This document shows positions 1 to 9,899 of a DNA stretch of 64,000 nt, piece by piece. Position numbers and translations under genes: made by a program. The stretch comes from Agapetus fuscipes (Eukaryota > Arthropoda > Insecta > Trichoptera > Glossosomatidae). The notes under the pieces were generated by a model. The model saw only the letters and a list, made by a program, of their open reading frames with translations. It was not told the origin of the DNA and did not search any database. Where the stretch lies: the NCBI GenBank assembly GCA_951799405.1, contig OX637338.1, forward strand, positions 9,176,001 to 9,240,000, read 5' to 3'. How positions within the stretch are numbered: the first letter of the stretch is position 1; the number at the start of each line of letters is the position of its first letter.

Positions 1-468
1 ATGCTCTAGAAATGACTCTGAATACTGGAAGTTGCGATGTTGGTTTATTAATGGCAGCTCCTTTATAAATATTCCGTAATGACGATGATAAAGAATTAAC
101 GACCTCGCACATATTTATTGATTTTACAGCGATCTGGAAATGCTTAATATCATCGGGAGCAACGGAAAATTACACGAATAATTCTCTTAATAAACAAAAT
201 AACATGATGATCTTGTTAACAATGGTTCTATAAGACTGTATTTTCAATCTCAGTAGGATTCTACGTATTTCGCATCCCTCCTACAAAAAAATACTTTACT
301 CTTATGGATGATAATACTACAGAAAAAAAGACTTAATTTTTTAACAAAAAACAAGACTTTCTGGTGAGATAGTAACCAAATTTTTAAAAATCTTTATTAT
401 TCCTGCATCCTAAATAATGTTCAAATGCAATTTTTTACCGCGTTTTCTTACCTAGATATAGTATCTGG
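1..468. other. Unassigned AT-rich DNA
   Basis: I see no coding region, repeat boundary or RNA gene here. The sequence is AT-rich with homopolymer runs. Confidence 0.5.
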
Positions 469-712
469 CGAGTGGAACCTATTTATTGTAGTTTGATTTT
501 TGTTAACCACTTTCGTTGAATTTTCCTTCCCTCGGGTTTTCCCTGCACTTTCTCATTTTAAGGCTGTGGTACCTATTTCCTGTTTCTACAATTTTTGAGA
601 TGAAATAAACATCAAAACTACAACCACTCCTGAAAGAACACTCCGTGAGAATTAAACCCTAGTCCTTGGCTTCGAATGTAAGCTTCCTACCAACTAAGCT
701 ATCGACGAAACA
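469..712 (-). repeat. Diverged tRNA-derived SINE (family A)
   Basis: Read on the reverse strand, this begins with a tRNA-like head at about 655-710: an A-box-like 'tagcttagttggtag' and a B-box-like 'actagggtttaa'. It continues into a body that matches, with many changes, the full copies at 61626-61903 and 62333-62617 (aaacatcaaaact, ctcgggttttccc, gagtggaacctattta). It is an old, decayed copy. A tRNA gene is unlikely, because the acceptor stem does not close. Confidence 0.6.
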
Positions 713-1610
713 ATTCATTAAACGGACCACACCGAAACAAAAATGGTAAGTTGTGACTGTAAAACGATTGGAATTAGAACCAATGAGGTCCGTACGTGAA
801 TGGGTAGGTACAGAGAATATTGTGTCGTCAGCTGGGTGGATTACTAGGGAAAAGGCACACAAATATTTTGATAAAAATCGCCAATAACGGCAGTTCCATA
901 CAAGATTGACGTTTGCTCGTCGAGAAAAAAGTTACCAATTAAAAAAGCTAGGACCTCATTATTTACAGTCGACAAAAAAAGACAAAGATAAATACACAAA
1001 ATTGCAACAAAGTTACAAAAATATAGATGTAGCTACTTTCATACACGAGTAACAATATTTTTTGTATCGTATAAAGCGTGTATCCAACCAGTAAAAATTC
1101 ACAATGTTTTCCAACAATGGCTGAGTAGGCGAATAATTCGCTCATTACAATAATTTTATCATTTCGACAATCGCACAGCGTTGCTGAGCGCGATCATTTA
1201 GTGTTGAGACATAAAATTAATCTAATTCAACAAAATAAATAATAGATTCCATCGGCCATTGGATCCACAGATAGCCTTGGCTTTTTTATGAGTAGGCAGA
1301 CATGGCGTCGTCCATATAGCCAGCCTATAAACACACAATTATTATTATTTCTGTATTAAACACATCACAATTTGATTTATTTTATACTGATTTTATCATG
1401 CATATCGATCTTTAAACATTTCATTCGATTATATATAATGTGAACCGAAATGTTTATAGATACAGTATCAACACAAAGCAATGAATCCATTATTTTTTTC
1501 TCATTTTGTCATTATATTTTTACCGAATAAATACAATACGTGAATAAATATAATATATTGAAATATGGCAAAATTTTCCAATAAACGCATCATCATCAAC
1601 TCAAGTTCAT
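713..1610. other. Unassigned AT-rich DNA
   Basis: No supported gene. Short open frames occur on both strands, but they have no recognisable domain and are rich in residues expected from AT-rich noise. Confidence 0.5.
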
Positions 1611-1614
1611 CATC

Positions 1615-1830
1615 AATGGCACGACAGCCGAAGATGGACCTGGGATTTCTTCATCAAGCGCAGTCTGTTCAAAGCCTTCCACCTTCAGTCTCATACTCCT
1701 ACCGCACGACTCCTTCCAGCCTCCTTAATTGGGGTCTTCCTAATGTCCTTTGTGTCTGTAAACATAACCATTTTTTCCAGGCTGTGATTATCCATTCGCA
1801 GCCAAAGAAGTCTGTTGACTTTTATTTATC
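1615..1830 (-). pseudogene. Degenerate repeat, possible end of a non-LTR retrotransposon ORF
   Basis: On the reverse strand a short translation reads EWIITAWKKWL followed by GRPQLRRLEG, which loosely resembles the 'GRPxxRW' block near the C-terminus of many non-LTR reverse transcriptases. The same sequence in diverged form flanks the R1-clade insertion near 44.8/46.85 kb (gcgaatgga-atc, agcctggaaaa-atggtt, aaggtggctgg). That shows this is a dispersed repeat and not a host gene. The family assignment is weak. Confidence 0.4.
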
Positions 1831-2635
1831 GGATGAATTTATTTTCCCCCAAAGATATCGAGAGAGCTTTGGTCATGCTTGGTGAATGTAAGTGAAACAA
1901 AACATCTATGACCTCATTACAGAACATTGTGGACTAAGGTAAGAAAATCCATACTTTGATAAAAATTTGAAATAAAGAGGACAGTGAGCAAAAAAATGGA
2001 TACAGAGAATTCTTTCAATAAAACGTCACAATGAAAACTTCTTTCTTCAAATTATTGAAAAACATGTACAAAATACATACTATTTGATACAAAAATACAA
2101 AAAAAGCATAACATAAAATTGCATAATACTAGATCTATTGTTGCCAAACGAACTCATCTAATAATTGTAACAATTTATGTGAGTCAATTTGTACCTACTT
2201 ACATTGTTTAAAATGTAAAACACCCGATAAAATTTCGTATCAATCGTCCAATATGGATGAAGTGCCAAACTTAAAAAAAAAAAAAAAATCGTACGATCAA
2301 ACTGACCACACATCTTAACTGTCAAATTTCAAATGCAACAAAGTCGGTAGGTAGCTGCAAAAGATAAAAAGCATATGAGTTTAAATTATTAAAGAAAATT
2401 TAAAACAACATGACAAAAAAACATATACATCCGAAACACGCTGTGAATTCATCCAAATGATTTTGAAAACGGATTCTCTTATAAATTCCTGTTCATTCAT
2501 TTTGAACCATTTTATGCTGCGGCGTTAATTCGTTTGTGATATTACAAAATGATACAATTTTATTTACATAAAAAAGGGCGTTGATATGTGATAAGCTGCC
2601 TTTGTGATGCTCTGCTTTGTTGGCGTATTATTATC
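1831..2635. other. Unassigned AT-rich DNA
   Basis: Nothing recognisable. This is the left flank of the LTR retrotransposon, with its 4-bp target site copy 'atac' at 2636-2639. Confidence 0.5.
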
Positions 2636-2639
2636 ATAC

Positions 2640-3112
2640 TGTTATGTAAATATAAATATTGAAATAAGTATGGATAGTTATAGTTATAAGAATCCTCAAA
2701 AGTATTGGTAGGTAAGATCGATAATTATGTATAAGTGTAGAATTCTCTAGGCTAAGTAGGTATTTGTTATAATTATAGGAATACTGTGTTACATTTGTAG
2801 GTAGGATTTTGGTTGTATCTCTAGGTAGTACGTGAAGCGTCGAGAAGTAATAATTACTCTGGAACCGTCTGGCGACTTTAGTTCTGGATCATACTGCTCT
2901 GAAGAGTATAAAGGTGCGAATGGCCTGCAGAGCGGGCCAGTATCGTAGCGACTAACAAACACATCGAAGCCATCTGATCAGTGAACCGAAACCAATGGAA
3001 TAATCGAGAAAGTAGTGTGAAAATAAATTTTGTAACAGTGTAAAATAAATAACTATTGAAGAAGACCTGTGTATTTTTAATTTGAAGACAATTGAACCCT
3101 AATTTCGTAACA
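2640..3112 (+). repeat. 5' LTR
   Basis: This 473-bp repeat begins 'tgttatgtaaat' and ends 'tttcgtaaca'. It matches 6065-6537 at every base but one. It should contain the promoter and transcription start. I cannot place a TATA box with confidence, but 'gagtataaag' near 2896 is a candidate. Confidence 0.95.
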
Positions 3113-3408
3113 ATTGGCGTCAGGTGCGGAATTGTCAAGAAAAATTAAGATCTTCTGTCTAAAAATAAATAAAATAAATTAAATAAGTGTTAAAATGAAC
3201 TTTATTCAAATTGAACTTTGTGTGAACTGACTTTTGTGAAAACAAGTGTTTAAATAAATTTTTGTTAAAAGAAAAGACGCAAAAGCAAGTTGCTTATAAA
3301 TTCTGGAACATCATATGGAACATAATTCTGGACATAACATAATGACTATTTTACCGCATTGAGAAAGTCATCAAATTGGACCATAGTTTTTTTTTATTAT
3401 TGTGTGTG

Positions 3409-3443
<35 letters not shown>

Positions 3444-3783
3444 GAAAAATATTACAAAAGAACGTTCCAGATTCATCGAGAAAAAGTTTTTGAATAACTA
3501 TCCTTTGTTTACAAGTGTGTGAATGTACATTAAGTACCTACCTGTGTGTTTGAAAGACTTGAGACGAAATAAATAATTATGTACTATCAGACATTATTAT
3601 GTTAAAAATATTGGTGAATTAAAAATAAATATTAAAAGACAGTACCTACCTACCAATCAGTGTAATCAGACAAATTATTATTTTTGCTAAAGTACGTATT
3701 CAAAACAGCTATATATATAAAACTCAAAACTTGTATTAAATAAATTTAAAAATATTTTTGTTTTGAAGTAAATTTTGAAAAAA
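3113..3783 (+). other. Leader of LTR element with primer-binding-site-like start
   Basis: Starting at 3115, 'tggcgtcaggtgcgg' has the TGG expected of a site complementary to the CCA end of a tRNA. I cannot name the tRNA. The rest is a roughly 650-base AT-rich untranslated leader with a long A run at about 3412-3439. No coding sequence is seen before the Gag start. Confidence 0.6.
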
Positions 3784-4536
3784 ATGGCAACCAAAGTGAA
3801 CATCAAGGACCTCAAAGTCACTGAGCTTAAAAATGAGCTTCTGGAGAGGGACCTGGAGACCTCAGGAGGGAAGGCGGCCTTACAGGCACGCCTCATGGAG
3901 GCCTTAGAACAGTCAGGCGAAGACCCGGCATATTTTGTCATGGCGTCTGGAGGGGACCGCGCCTTGGACGAGCTAAACCTCAGCATCACCGGAAACTTCA
4001 CTTCCATGGAGGAGAAGATGGCTGACAACGCCAAGACTATGAAGGAGGACCTGGCAACCATGGAGGAGAAGATGACCAGCAACCTGACCGGGCTAGAGGA
4101 GAAGATGACTGGGCTGGAGGAGAAGATGACCAGCAACCTGACCGTGCTGGAGAAGAAAGTGGCAGAAAGCTCGCGAGCAATGTCAGAGATTGAGGCCCGT
4201 GTGGCAAGCCTGGAGGACCGTCTGCGTGCCGAGCTGGCTGACAAGTGCCAGATGGAGTCCACCAGAATCTCCCCCAAAGGCGGCCTTCACGACGAGACCG
4301 ACCAGGGATGCTCAACTCCAACCAGGGTCACAAGAGGGGATGATGACCCTTCCCTAGCAAAGCACAACCTCCCAACCTTCGACGGGAAGACGTCGTGGGA
4401 GGAATACTTGACCCTCTTTGAGACGGCTGCCATGATGGGAGCCTGGAGCCAGCAGAAGAAGGCTTCGGTTCAGCCTGTCGCTCCGAGGAGACGCTCTCAG
4501 GGTTCTGCAGGCCATACCCCTGGACAACCGTGGTGA
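3784..4536 (+). CDS. Gag-like protein, N-terminal part (SAP motif, coiled coil)
   Basis: The first AUG in frame is at 3784 (MATKVNIKDLK); the frame is open upstream only through a TTG. Residues about 7-42 read as a SAP-type DNA/RNA-binding helix pair (LKVTELKNELLERDL, GGKAALQARLMEAL). A coiled coil follows with a short repeat 'LEEKMT(S/G)NLT' (about residues 75-125). The end carries the start of a retrotransposon capsid-like region (LPTFDGKTSWEEYLTLFETA). The frame then runs out of homology near 4477-4481, and the capsid-like reading resumes in the +1 frame. The last 20 or so residues before the stop at 4536 are therefore off-frame. Either a one-base indel broke the gene or a programmed shift joins the two parts. 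Near-identical LTRs favour a recent lesion. No leader peptide is present. Confidence 0.8.
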   Translation: MATKVNIKDLKVTELKNELLERDLETSGGKAALQARLMEALEQSGEDPAYFVMASGGDRALDELNLSITGNFTSMEEKMADNAKTMKEDLATMEEKMTSNLTGLEEKMTGLEEKMTSNLTVLEKKVAESSRAMSEIEARVASLEDRLRAELADKCQMESTRISPKGGLHDETDQGCSTPTRVTRGDDDPSLAKHNLPTFDGKTSWEEYLTLFETAAMMGAWSQQKKASVQPVAPRRRSQGSAGHTPGQPW

Positions 4537-6064
4537 CTTTGGGCAGCTGAAGCAGCGCTTGGATATGCGCTATGGCCACAAGTGCCTGGAGCAGCTGTAC
4601 AAGTCGCAGCTGAACACAAGGGTGCAGAAGCCCAACGAGAGCCTCCAGGAGTTTGAGATGGACATCGTCCACCTAGTACGAGACGCTTACCCGACATTCC
4701 CTGATGACATCTGCGAGAGCTTGGCAGTGGACAAGTTCCTGAACGGATTGAGAGAATGGGAGACGCAGCAAGCAGTGAAGCTGGCTCTTCCGAAGACGTT
4801 GAACGAGGCGCTAAGCCGAGCTCTCGAATTTGAGGCTGTCAAACAGTCCATCAGGGGCCACGCCAGGGTTTGTGCAATCAAGGCAGAGGAGGTCAAACTA
4901 CCTACAACCGAGGAAATAATAGAAAAAGTGCTGCAGCAACTTGAGCCAACGAGACAGAAGGCGCACTGCTGGACGTGTGGCCAGCAAGGACACCTGAGCG
5001 CGAGGTGCCCAAAGTCTCAAGGACCGGAGAAATTGGAAGACGACCGCAAGGATGTAGAGACCACCATGGAGATGAACAAACGGCTGAGGAAACAGCTCCA
5101 GGATGCCGAGAGAAAGGTCAAAGTCATGGAGACGGAGAACAGGCAGCTGACGAAGAACTTGGCCAGCAGTGAAAGGGTCCGGCGAACAGCGGAGGCCGAG
5201 AGGGACGAGTTGCACGAGACTGTGCTGAGCCTGGAGAGACAGAACAAGGGGCTTAAGACTAAGCTCCAGCAGCTGGAAGCTGGGCAGGGGCCCAGGACGA
5301 AGGACACCATCGCCAACCTGGAGTCCAAGAACAGCAACACCAAGGAGGCGGGAGCTCGAATGAAGGATAACCACCGGCCAACTCAAAGAGCAAAGTGGTC
5401 AAACAATGACCAGCCCGCCCAGAGAGTACAAAAATGCGTCGCATCCAAAGAAGCGCCCCTGTTTGAGACGTTCTGGAGCAAGGTGCAAGAGGGACAGAAG
5501 ATTCGCCATGGGGTGACCACAGAAGTCCACAAGGACTTATTTGAGGTCACTGGGGACCACACACTGGCATGCAGTGTACCGGAAGATCTAGATATGTCTA
5601 GAGGAATTGCACGGGTCTTCCGATACAAATTCGGAGAACCGCAACCCTCGAGCAGCCCGCAAGGAAGAGCTCTGAGACTACCGAAGGGGCGTCAACAAGC
5701 ATACTGCCTGGTTGTCCCGGATTCCAGCAACCTGGAAGAGGACTACAAGGCATTGTGGGACGGCCTTGTTGAGCTGCGTGACTACATGTTGGAGGATCAG
5801 CAGGCGCGTCTGGCAATACCGAAGATGGGTGGCGGCCGCGCTAATCGAGACTGGCGGATAATCCGGAGTATGATTGAAGCAGTGTTCTCGGGAGTCGGCA
5901 TCAGCGTCATGGTGTGCTGCGAGCAAGCGCAGCCGAGAGCCAGTGGGGAGAAATCCGTGGACTGCCACTTCTTCCTGACCACAGGGTGTCGACGTGGATC
6001 AGCATGCCCCTACCTACACAGAGTCAAGACTGTTCCGGGACGAAACAGTCTAGGTGGGGGGTAG
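4481..6064 (+). CDS. Gag-like continuation: capsid, CCHC knuckle, coiled coil, macro domain, CCCH finger
   Basis: This frame picks up the capsid-like region at about 4481 (RGDALRVLQAIPLDN); its first AUG is 4565. Domains in order are as follows. Capsid-like helices lie up to about 4900. A zinc knuckle CWTCGQQGHLSARC (C-x2-C-x4-H-x4-C) lies at 4967-5008. A charged coiled coil spans about 5050-5310. A basic linker follows. A macro domain occupies about 5530-5925, with key blocks KDLFEV, the loop DLDMSRGIARVFRYKFGE, and the C-terminal IPKMGGG...DWRIIRSMIEAVF. A CCCH-type finger (C-x7-C-x5-C-x3-H) lies at 5963-6019. The stop codon abuts the 3' LTR. The macro region most resembles the TARG1/OARD1-type ADP-ribosyl-ester hydrolase fold. 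However, the catalytic-loop GAG is changed to SRG, and the acidic residue expected after the GxG loop is not in place, so hydrolysis is doubtful while ligand binding may persist. Macro domains are not a standard Gag component. Confidence 0.8.
   Translation, partial: LRGDALRVLQAIPLDNRGDFGQLKQRLDMRYGHKCLEQLYKSQLNTRVQKPNESLQEFEMDIVHLVRDAYPTFPDDICESLAVDKFLNGLREWETQQAVKLALPKTLNEALSRALEFEAVKQSIRGHARVCAIKAEEVKLPTTEEIIEKVLQQLEPTRQKAHCWTCGQQGHLSARCPKSQGPEKLEDDRKDVETTMEMNKRLRKQLQDAERKVKVMETENRQLTKNLASSERVRRTAEAERDELHETVLSLERQNKGLKTKLQQLEAGQGPRTKDTIANLESKNSNTKEAGARMKDNHRPTQRAKWSNNDQPAQRVQKCVASKEAPLFETFWSKVQEGQKIRHGVTTEVHKDLFEVTGDHTLACSVPEDLDMSRGIARVFRYKFGEPQPSSSPQGRALRLPKGRQQAYCLVVPDSSNLEEDYKALWDGLVELRDYMLEDQQARLAIPKMGGGRANRDWRIIRSMIEAVFSGVGISVMVCCEQAQPRASGEKSVDCHFFLTTGCRRGSACPYLHRVKTVPGRNSLGGG
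6049..6062 (+). other. Polypurine-like tract
   Basis: A G-rich run 'taggtggggggt' lies immediately before the 3' LTR, where plus-strand priming is expected. It overlaps the last codons and the stop of the Gag-macro frame. Confidence 0.6.
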
Positions 6065-6537
6065 TGTTATGTAAATATAAATATTGAAATAAGTATGGAT
6101 AGTTATAGTTATAAGAATCCTCAAAAGTATTGGTAGGTAAGATCGATAATTATGTATAAGTGTAGAATTCTCTAGGCTAAGTAGGTATTTGTTATAATTA
6201 TAGGAATACTGTGTTACATTTGTAGGTAGGATTTTGGTTGTATCTCTAGGTAGTACGTGAAGCGTCGAGAAGTAATAATTACTCTGGAACCGTCTGGCGA
6301 CTTTAGTTCTGGATCATACTGCTCTGAAGAGTATAAAGGTGCGAATGGCCTGCAGAGCGGGCCAGTATCGTAGCGACTAACAAACACATCGAAGCCATCT
6401 GATCAGTGAACCGAAACCAATGGAATAATCGAGAAAGTAGTGTGAAAATAAATTTTGTAACAGTGTAAAATAAATAACTATTGAAGAAGACCTGTGTATT
6501 TTTAATTTGAAGACAATTGAACCCTTATTTCGTAACA
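6065..6537 (+). repeat. 3' LTR
   Basis: Direct repeat of 2640-3112 with a single substitution (a to t at 6526 relative to 3101). It is followed by the target duplication 'atac'. Confidence 0.95.
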
Positions 6538-6541
6538 ATAC

Positions 6542-7000
6542 CAATGATTGGAAATTCAAATTAAAATATTATGTCATGAATTGTTGGCGCTTTTAGACAA
6601 ACTATTTTATTCAATTCCATCCTTTTATGCAAAATATACCTACTCGCCATCGCACACATAAATCTAAATGACATATCACGTGTTGTGTCATTGTGAAAAA
6701 TAGAATGTTTGTATTGTGATGCATTTATTATTTACATTGTGTATAATGATTGAAAATTACAATAATCGACACACCTTAGAACTCAAAGCTTTTTTACTGC
6801 GTATTTTAGCTACTTTATGTCATCATCGTCATGATCATATTCTTGAGTCCAGAGACCCAGGATAGGTCTAAGCATTGTTCATCAACCATATTCATTCTTT
6901 TTCTGTACCTACTCTCACTGCTTGGTAATCAGACACTACTCCGTTCAGCCACTTTGTTTGATAAAACGCAACGCAACTGCGCTGCACATATATTTTAACT
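6542..7000. other. Unassigned AT-rich DNA
   Basis: This is the right flank of the LTR element. I see nothing recognisable. Confidence 0.5.
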
Positions 7001-7002
7001 TC

Positions 7003-7182
7003 ATGCCGCGTTCTACCTGAAGGGGGCGCATGAGTCGAGTGAACCTATTTATTTGTACAGGTAAGGGGCTTGCCTTACGCCAACCACTTCAGTTGAAGTG
7101 GGGGTCTCCCAGCTCATTTCTTGTGAAGGCTGAATAAATCTTGCGGGAATTTTCTTTTGGGTTTGAAATAAACACCGAAACG
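7003..7182 (-). repeat. tRNA-derived SINE (family A), head missing
   Basis: On the reverse strand this matches the body and tail of the complete copies near 61.7 and 62.4 kb. Shared blocks are cggtgtttatttcaaac, ttcacaagaaatgag and acttcaactgaagtggttggcg. The tRNA-like head is absent. Confidence 0.75.
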
Positions 7183-7458
7183 ATGATGAAGATGATTTAC
7201 CAAGTAATTATTATTCACTGAAAAAAAAACAATCACGGGATGATAAATTTCTTTGTTGCATTATCCCAAAGAATTGACCGTCGGAGACAGACACGTTTGA
7301 AATGTGTTTCTGGGGGAAATTTTCTCAAAAATCATTTCACCAGTGTCATCAATCTGGTCCGAATGATTACATACAATGCACTAAGATAAACAAGTTTTTT
7401 CAAGACTTGAAAATAATTTCAAGCATTCGCACATAGATAAGCCAAGATTCGCCATACT

Positions 7459-7695
7459 GTAAGGTTGGTATGAGGCTGACCACCCATACTGTAAAAAATG
7501 GTTCACTTTGCCAATGTCACCCCTGTTTCAGGGAAGGTCGGCAAAAGTTGTGGGGCTTATGTTCATTTGAAGTTTGGATTTTATTTGTAAGTACACATTC
7601 AGCATTTGTAAGCGCGAACTACACTTGTTGGTTTGTGGGCATACATCTGAGAGCTTTAAATGAATATATCCTTGCAGCTTAGATTATAGATTTAT
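7459..7695 (+). repeat. RTE-tail unit, full
   Basis: Almost identical to the 3' end of the full RTE element at 22626-22870, differing at only a few positions. It therefore belongs to the youngest subfamily. It contains a short open frame that only mirrors the repeat and should not be read as a gene. Confidence 0.85.
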
Positions 7696-8095
7696 AGATA
7701 GCACATAGAGAAGTCAATGGTTCTTCATTTTTTTTTACTACGAAAGAATGCAAGAAATACCATCTACGCTTCCTTTCTTCACTCTAAGTGGGGCTTAATT
7801 GAATGTGAGTGTAACAAGTGAGGCGACACACTACATAAATTAGTACAAGAGCATGTTTAGTGCAGGTAGCTGGTGATCGTGAATGGGTGAAGGCCCGCAA
7901 AGGAAATGGTCACGAGAAAATCGACTCCGTGGGAAAAAAATTCCACTTTAAATGCTTCCTTGAGTGTTCACTTATTATAACAACACTAACGACCTAACAT
8001 GCTGTGACTAACTCGCGATCTGTAAACTGTGAATATTATAATGTAAGGGAAAAAACTACAATACTCAACTCTAGGAATAACCTGTAACAATGTCA
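7696..8095. other. Unassigned DNA
   Basis: Nothing recognisable between an RTE-tail unit and an RTE remnant. Confidence 0.5.
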
Positions 8096-8104
8096 ATTTA
8101 TTTT

Positions 8105-8235
8105 TCTTATGAGGAGATTGTGAAAGAATGGGATATGCAAAGTGAGCGTAAAAGAAGAAAATGCATGAAAAACGTGATGGATATGAATGAATTGAAAGAG
8201 GTATGTAAGGAAAGGATGAAATGGAGGTAGTTCTG
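8105..8235 (+). pseudogene. RTE-type non-LTR retrotransposon, C-terminal ORF remnant
   Basis: Forward translation gives KEWDMQSERKRRKCMKNV then MNELKEVCKERMKWR and a stop. This aligns with the last 35 residues of the intact RTE protein (DWDIQSHNKRRTCMKKV... MKEVCKDRKKWR). It is a short 5'-truncated copy with no catalytic part. The sequence after the stop differs from the intact element, so it is another subfamily. Confidence 0.75.
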
Positions 8236-8389
8236 CAGAGGCTCTGGCCACCTCTAGTGGAGTGGCAACAGAGTTACTGTTACTGTATGATCGTTGTGAC
8301 CTGTTTTTGATTAGGGAAGATGATTTTTTCAGCCCAGAAGTGAATCATCTAAGTAGCAAAGATACATTACTATTTAATATTCATACTAA

Positions 8390-8525
8390 ATGCATGCCCG
8401 CTTACAAATACTGCGTGTGCAGGTACTAACAAATTAAAGATCTAACATCAAATGAACAAAAACCCTGCCACTTTTGCCAAACTTTACAGGGGGGATATTG
8501 GCACAGTGAACCATTCATTTTACAG
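8390..8525 (-). repeat. RTE-tail unit, partial and diverged
   Basis: On the reverse strand it keeps 'ggttcactgtgcc', the 'cctgtaaag' region and the 'tgcatgcccgcttacaaat' region. The head is missing. Confidence 0.55.
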
Positions 8526-8553
8526 CATACTCGTAGATGTACCTACAACAATT

Positions 8554-8785
8554 CCTTGACTGATGGGTTGGTATGAGGTTTATCACCCATACTGTACAAA
8601 ATAGTTCACTTTGCGATGTCACCCCTGTATCAGCGAAGGTCGGCAAGAGGTTTGGTTTTAATTTGTAAGTAAACATTCAGCATTTGTAAGCGCGAACTTA
8701 CAAGTTTCTTAGACGTGTTTTTTTGTGGGCATGCATTTGATGTGAGCTTTGAATGTTAATATATCTTTGCAACTTAGATTATAAA
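8554..8785 (+). repeat. RTE-tail unit
   Basis: Begins at the family's usual start (ccttgactgatgggttggtatgagg) and ends 'caacttagattataaat'. It has a small internal deletion in the middle. Confidence 0.8.
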
Positions 8786-9429
8786 TGATTAAAACATGTA
8801 TTGACGTAAACGTCATGTATGTGTGACAAAGTAAGACATGGCATTTTTTTACGCTCGGTCTGTTGAGGTGTGAATCTTATTCCTGAGGGGGAAGGGATGG
8901 GGGTGGTACTCCAGGGGAGGTAATGGATGTATCATGTTATGAATAAGGCACGGGAACCACGGTGGGCAGCTACGCCAGTGGACAACAAAGGCAGCACTGC
9001 GTCATATCCGGCGCGACACCCTCTCTCACTATCAAGTACAACATCAACACACCAAACAATGAAAACTTGATTTTTCAATGTAGAACACTGTCTTCCTTAC
9101 ATTTTTTTTAATGTTACGAAGGTATAAGTTTATATCTGTGTTTTTGATTGATTGTATGTGTGTATAGACGTGTTTGATACTTTGTAAATCGTATTTTTTC
9201 GAGGCATCTACTCGAGAAGTTTCTCTCTGGTACAGGCAAGAATGAGCTTTGGTCATCCACAAATACGGGCTGCGGAGCTGCGAAGACACAGTACTCATTA
9301 GTACCCGTGCCATGTAACCAACAGTACAGAAGTTAAAATGTGAACCATATGTAAGCAAATTGTGTGAAATAAATTCAATTGATTTTTTTTATAGTGAACC
9401 CAAAGCTAATCATAACAATATGTTACAAA

Positions 9430-9640
9430 CATTCACCCACTCTACAGCAACTGGGTCTTGTTTTGTAGCGATGACCGACCAAATTGGCCCTTTATCAAGG
9501 CAAGCCAGTGCTATTGCTAATAGAGTCATAAAGCTAATTTTGACTTGCGTGTTTTTCAACAAAACAACGCCGGTTCGACTCTTATCACTCTTGACGACTT
9601 TGACCCTGAGCTAACAGATCTCATTAAGTTATTGGTAATT
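9430..9640 (+). repeat. SINE family B remnant
   Basis: It contains the core 'ctacagcaactgggtcttg', shared with 30268-30520 and, in reverse, 54005-54515. The tRNA-like head is absent. Confidence 0.45.
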
Positions 9641-9689
9641 AATAATTCATTAATTATATCTCATAACGAAGAAAGTGTACAGAGGAAAT

Positions 9690-9890
9690 GTCAGGGAAAA
9701 GCGTGGAAGGGGAAGACCAAGGATGGAATGGATCAACCAAATAGCCGAAATTGCGAAAGAATGAAACCCGCAGAGTGAGAAAGAGAAGAGTATGTATAAG
9801 GAAAGTGATGAATGTTGAAGAGATGAAAGAGATAAGCAAGGACAGAAAAAAGTGGCGACGCATCTGCGGAGGTACCGGCCACCCCTAAGG
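9690..9890 (+). pseudogene. RTE-type non-LTR retrotransposon, C-terminal ORF remnant
   Basis: In two forward frames it reads like the end of the intact RTE ORF: a 'KAWKGKTKDGMDQ' region, then a frame change, then 'VMNVEEMKEISKDRKKWRRIC'. It is a decayed 5'-truncated copy of a third RTE subfamily, followed by 'ggaggtaccggccacccc' where the intact copy differs. Confidence 0.7.
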
Positions 9891-9899
9891 ATACAGTAG

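Larger units (their letters stand above)
2636..6541 (+). mobile_element. Complete, young Gag-only LTR retrotransposon with a macro domain
   Basis: The element body is 2640-6537. It has two 473-bp direct LTRs, TG...CA termini, a 4-bp target duplication 'atac' (2636-2639 and 6538-6541), a primer-binding-site-like TGG start 2 bases after the 5' LTR, and a G-rich polypurine-like tract touching the 3' LTR. The interior, about 2.95 kb, encodes only Gag-type domains followed by a macro domain and a CCCH finger. No protease, reverse transcriptase, RNase H or integrase is present in any frame. The LTRs differ at one position (3101/6526), so insertion was recent. The 4-bp duplication and LTR structure fit the Ty3/Gypsy group, but without pol that is an inference. 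Mobility would require Pol supplied in trans by a related element. Confidence 0.93.

Noticed and set aside
4037..5968. Multiple open frames antisense to the LTR element's Gag
   Set aside because: They reflect codon bias of the GC-rich sense frame; no domain is seen in them.
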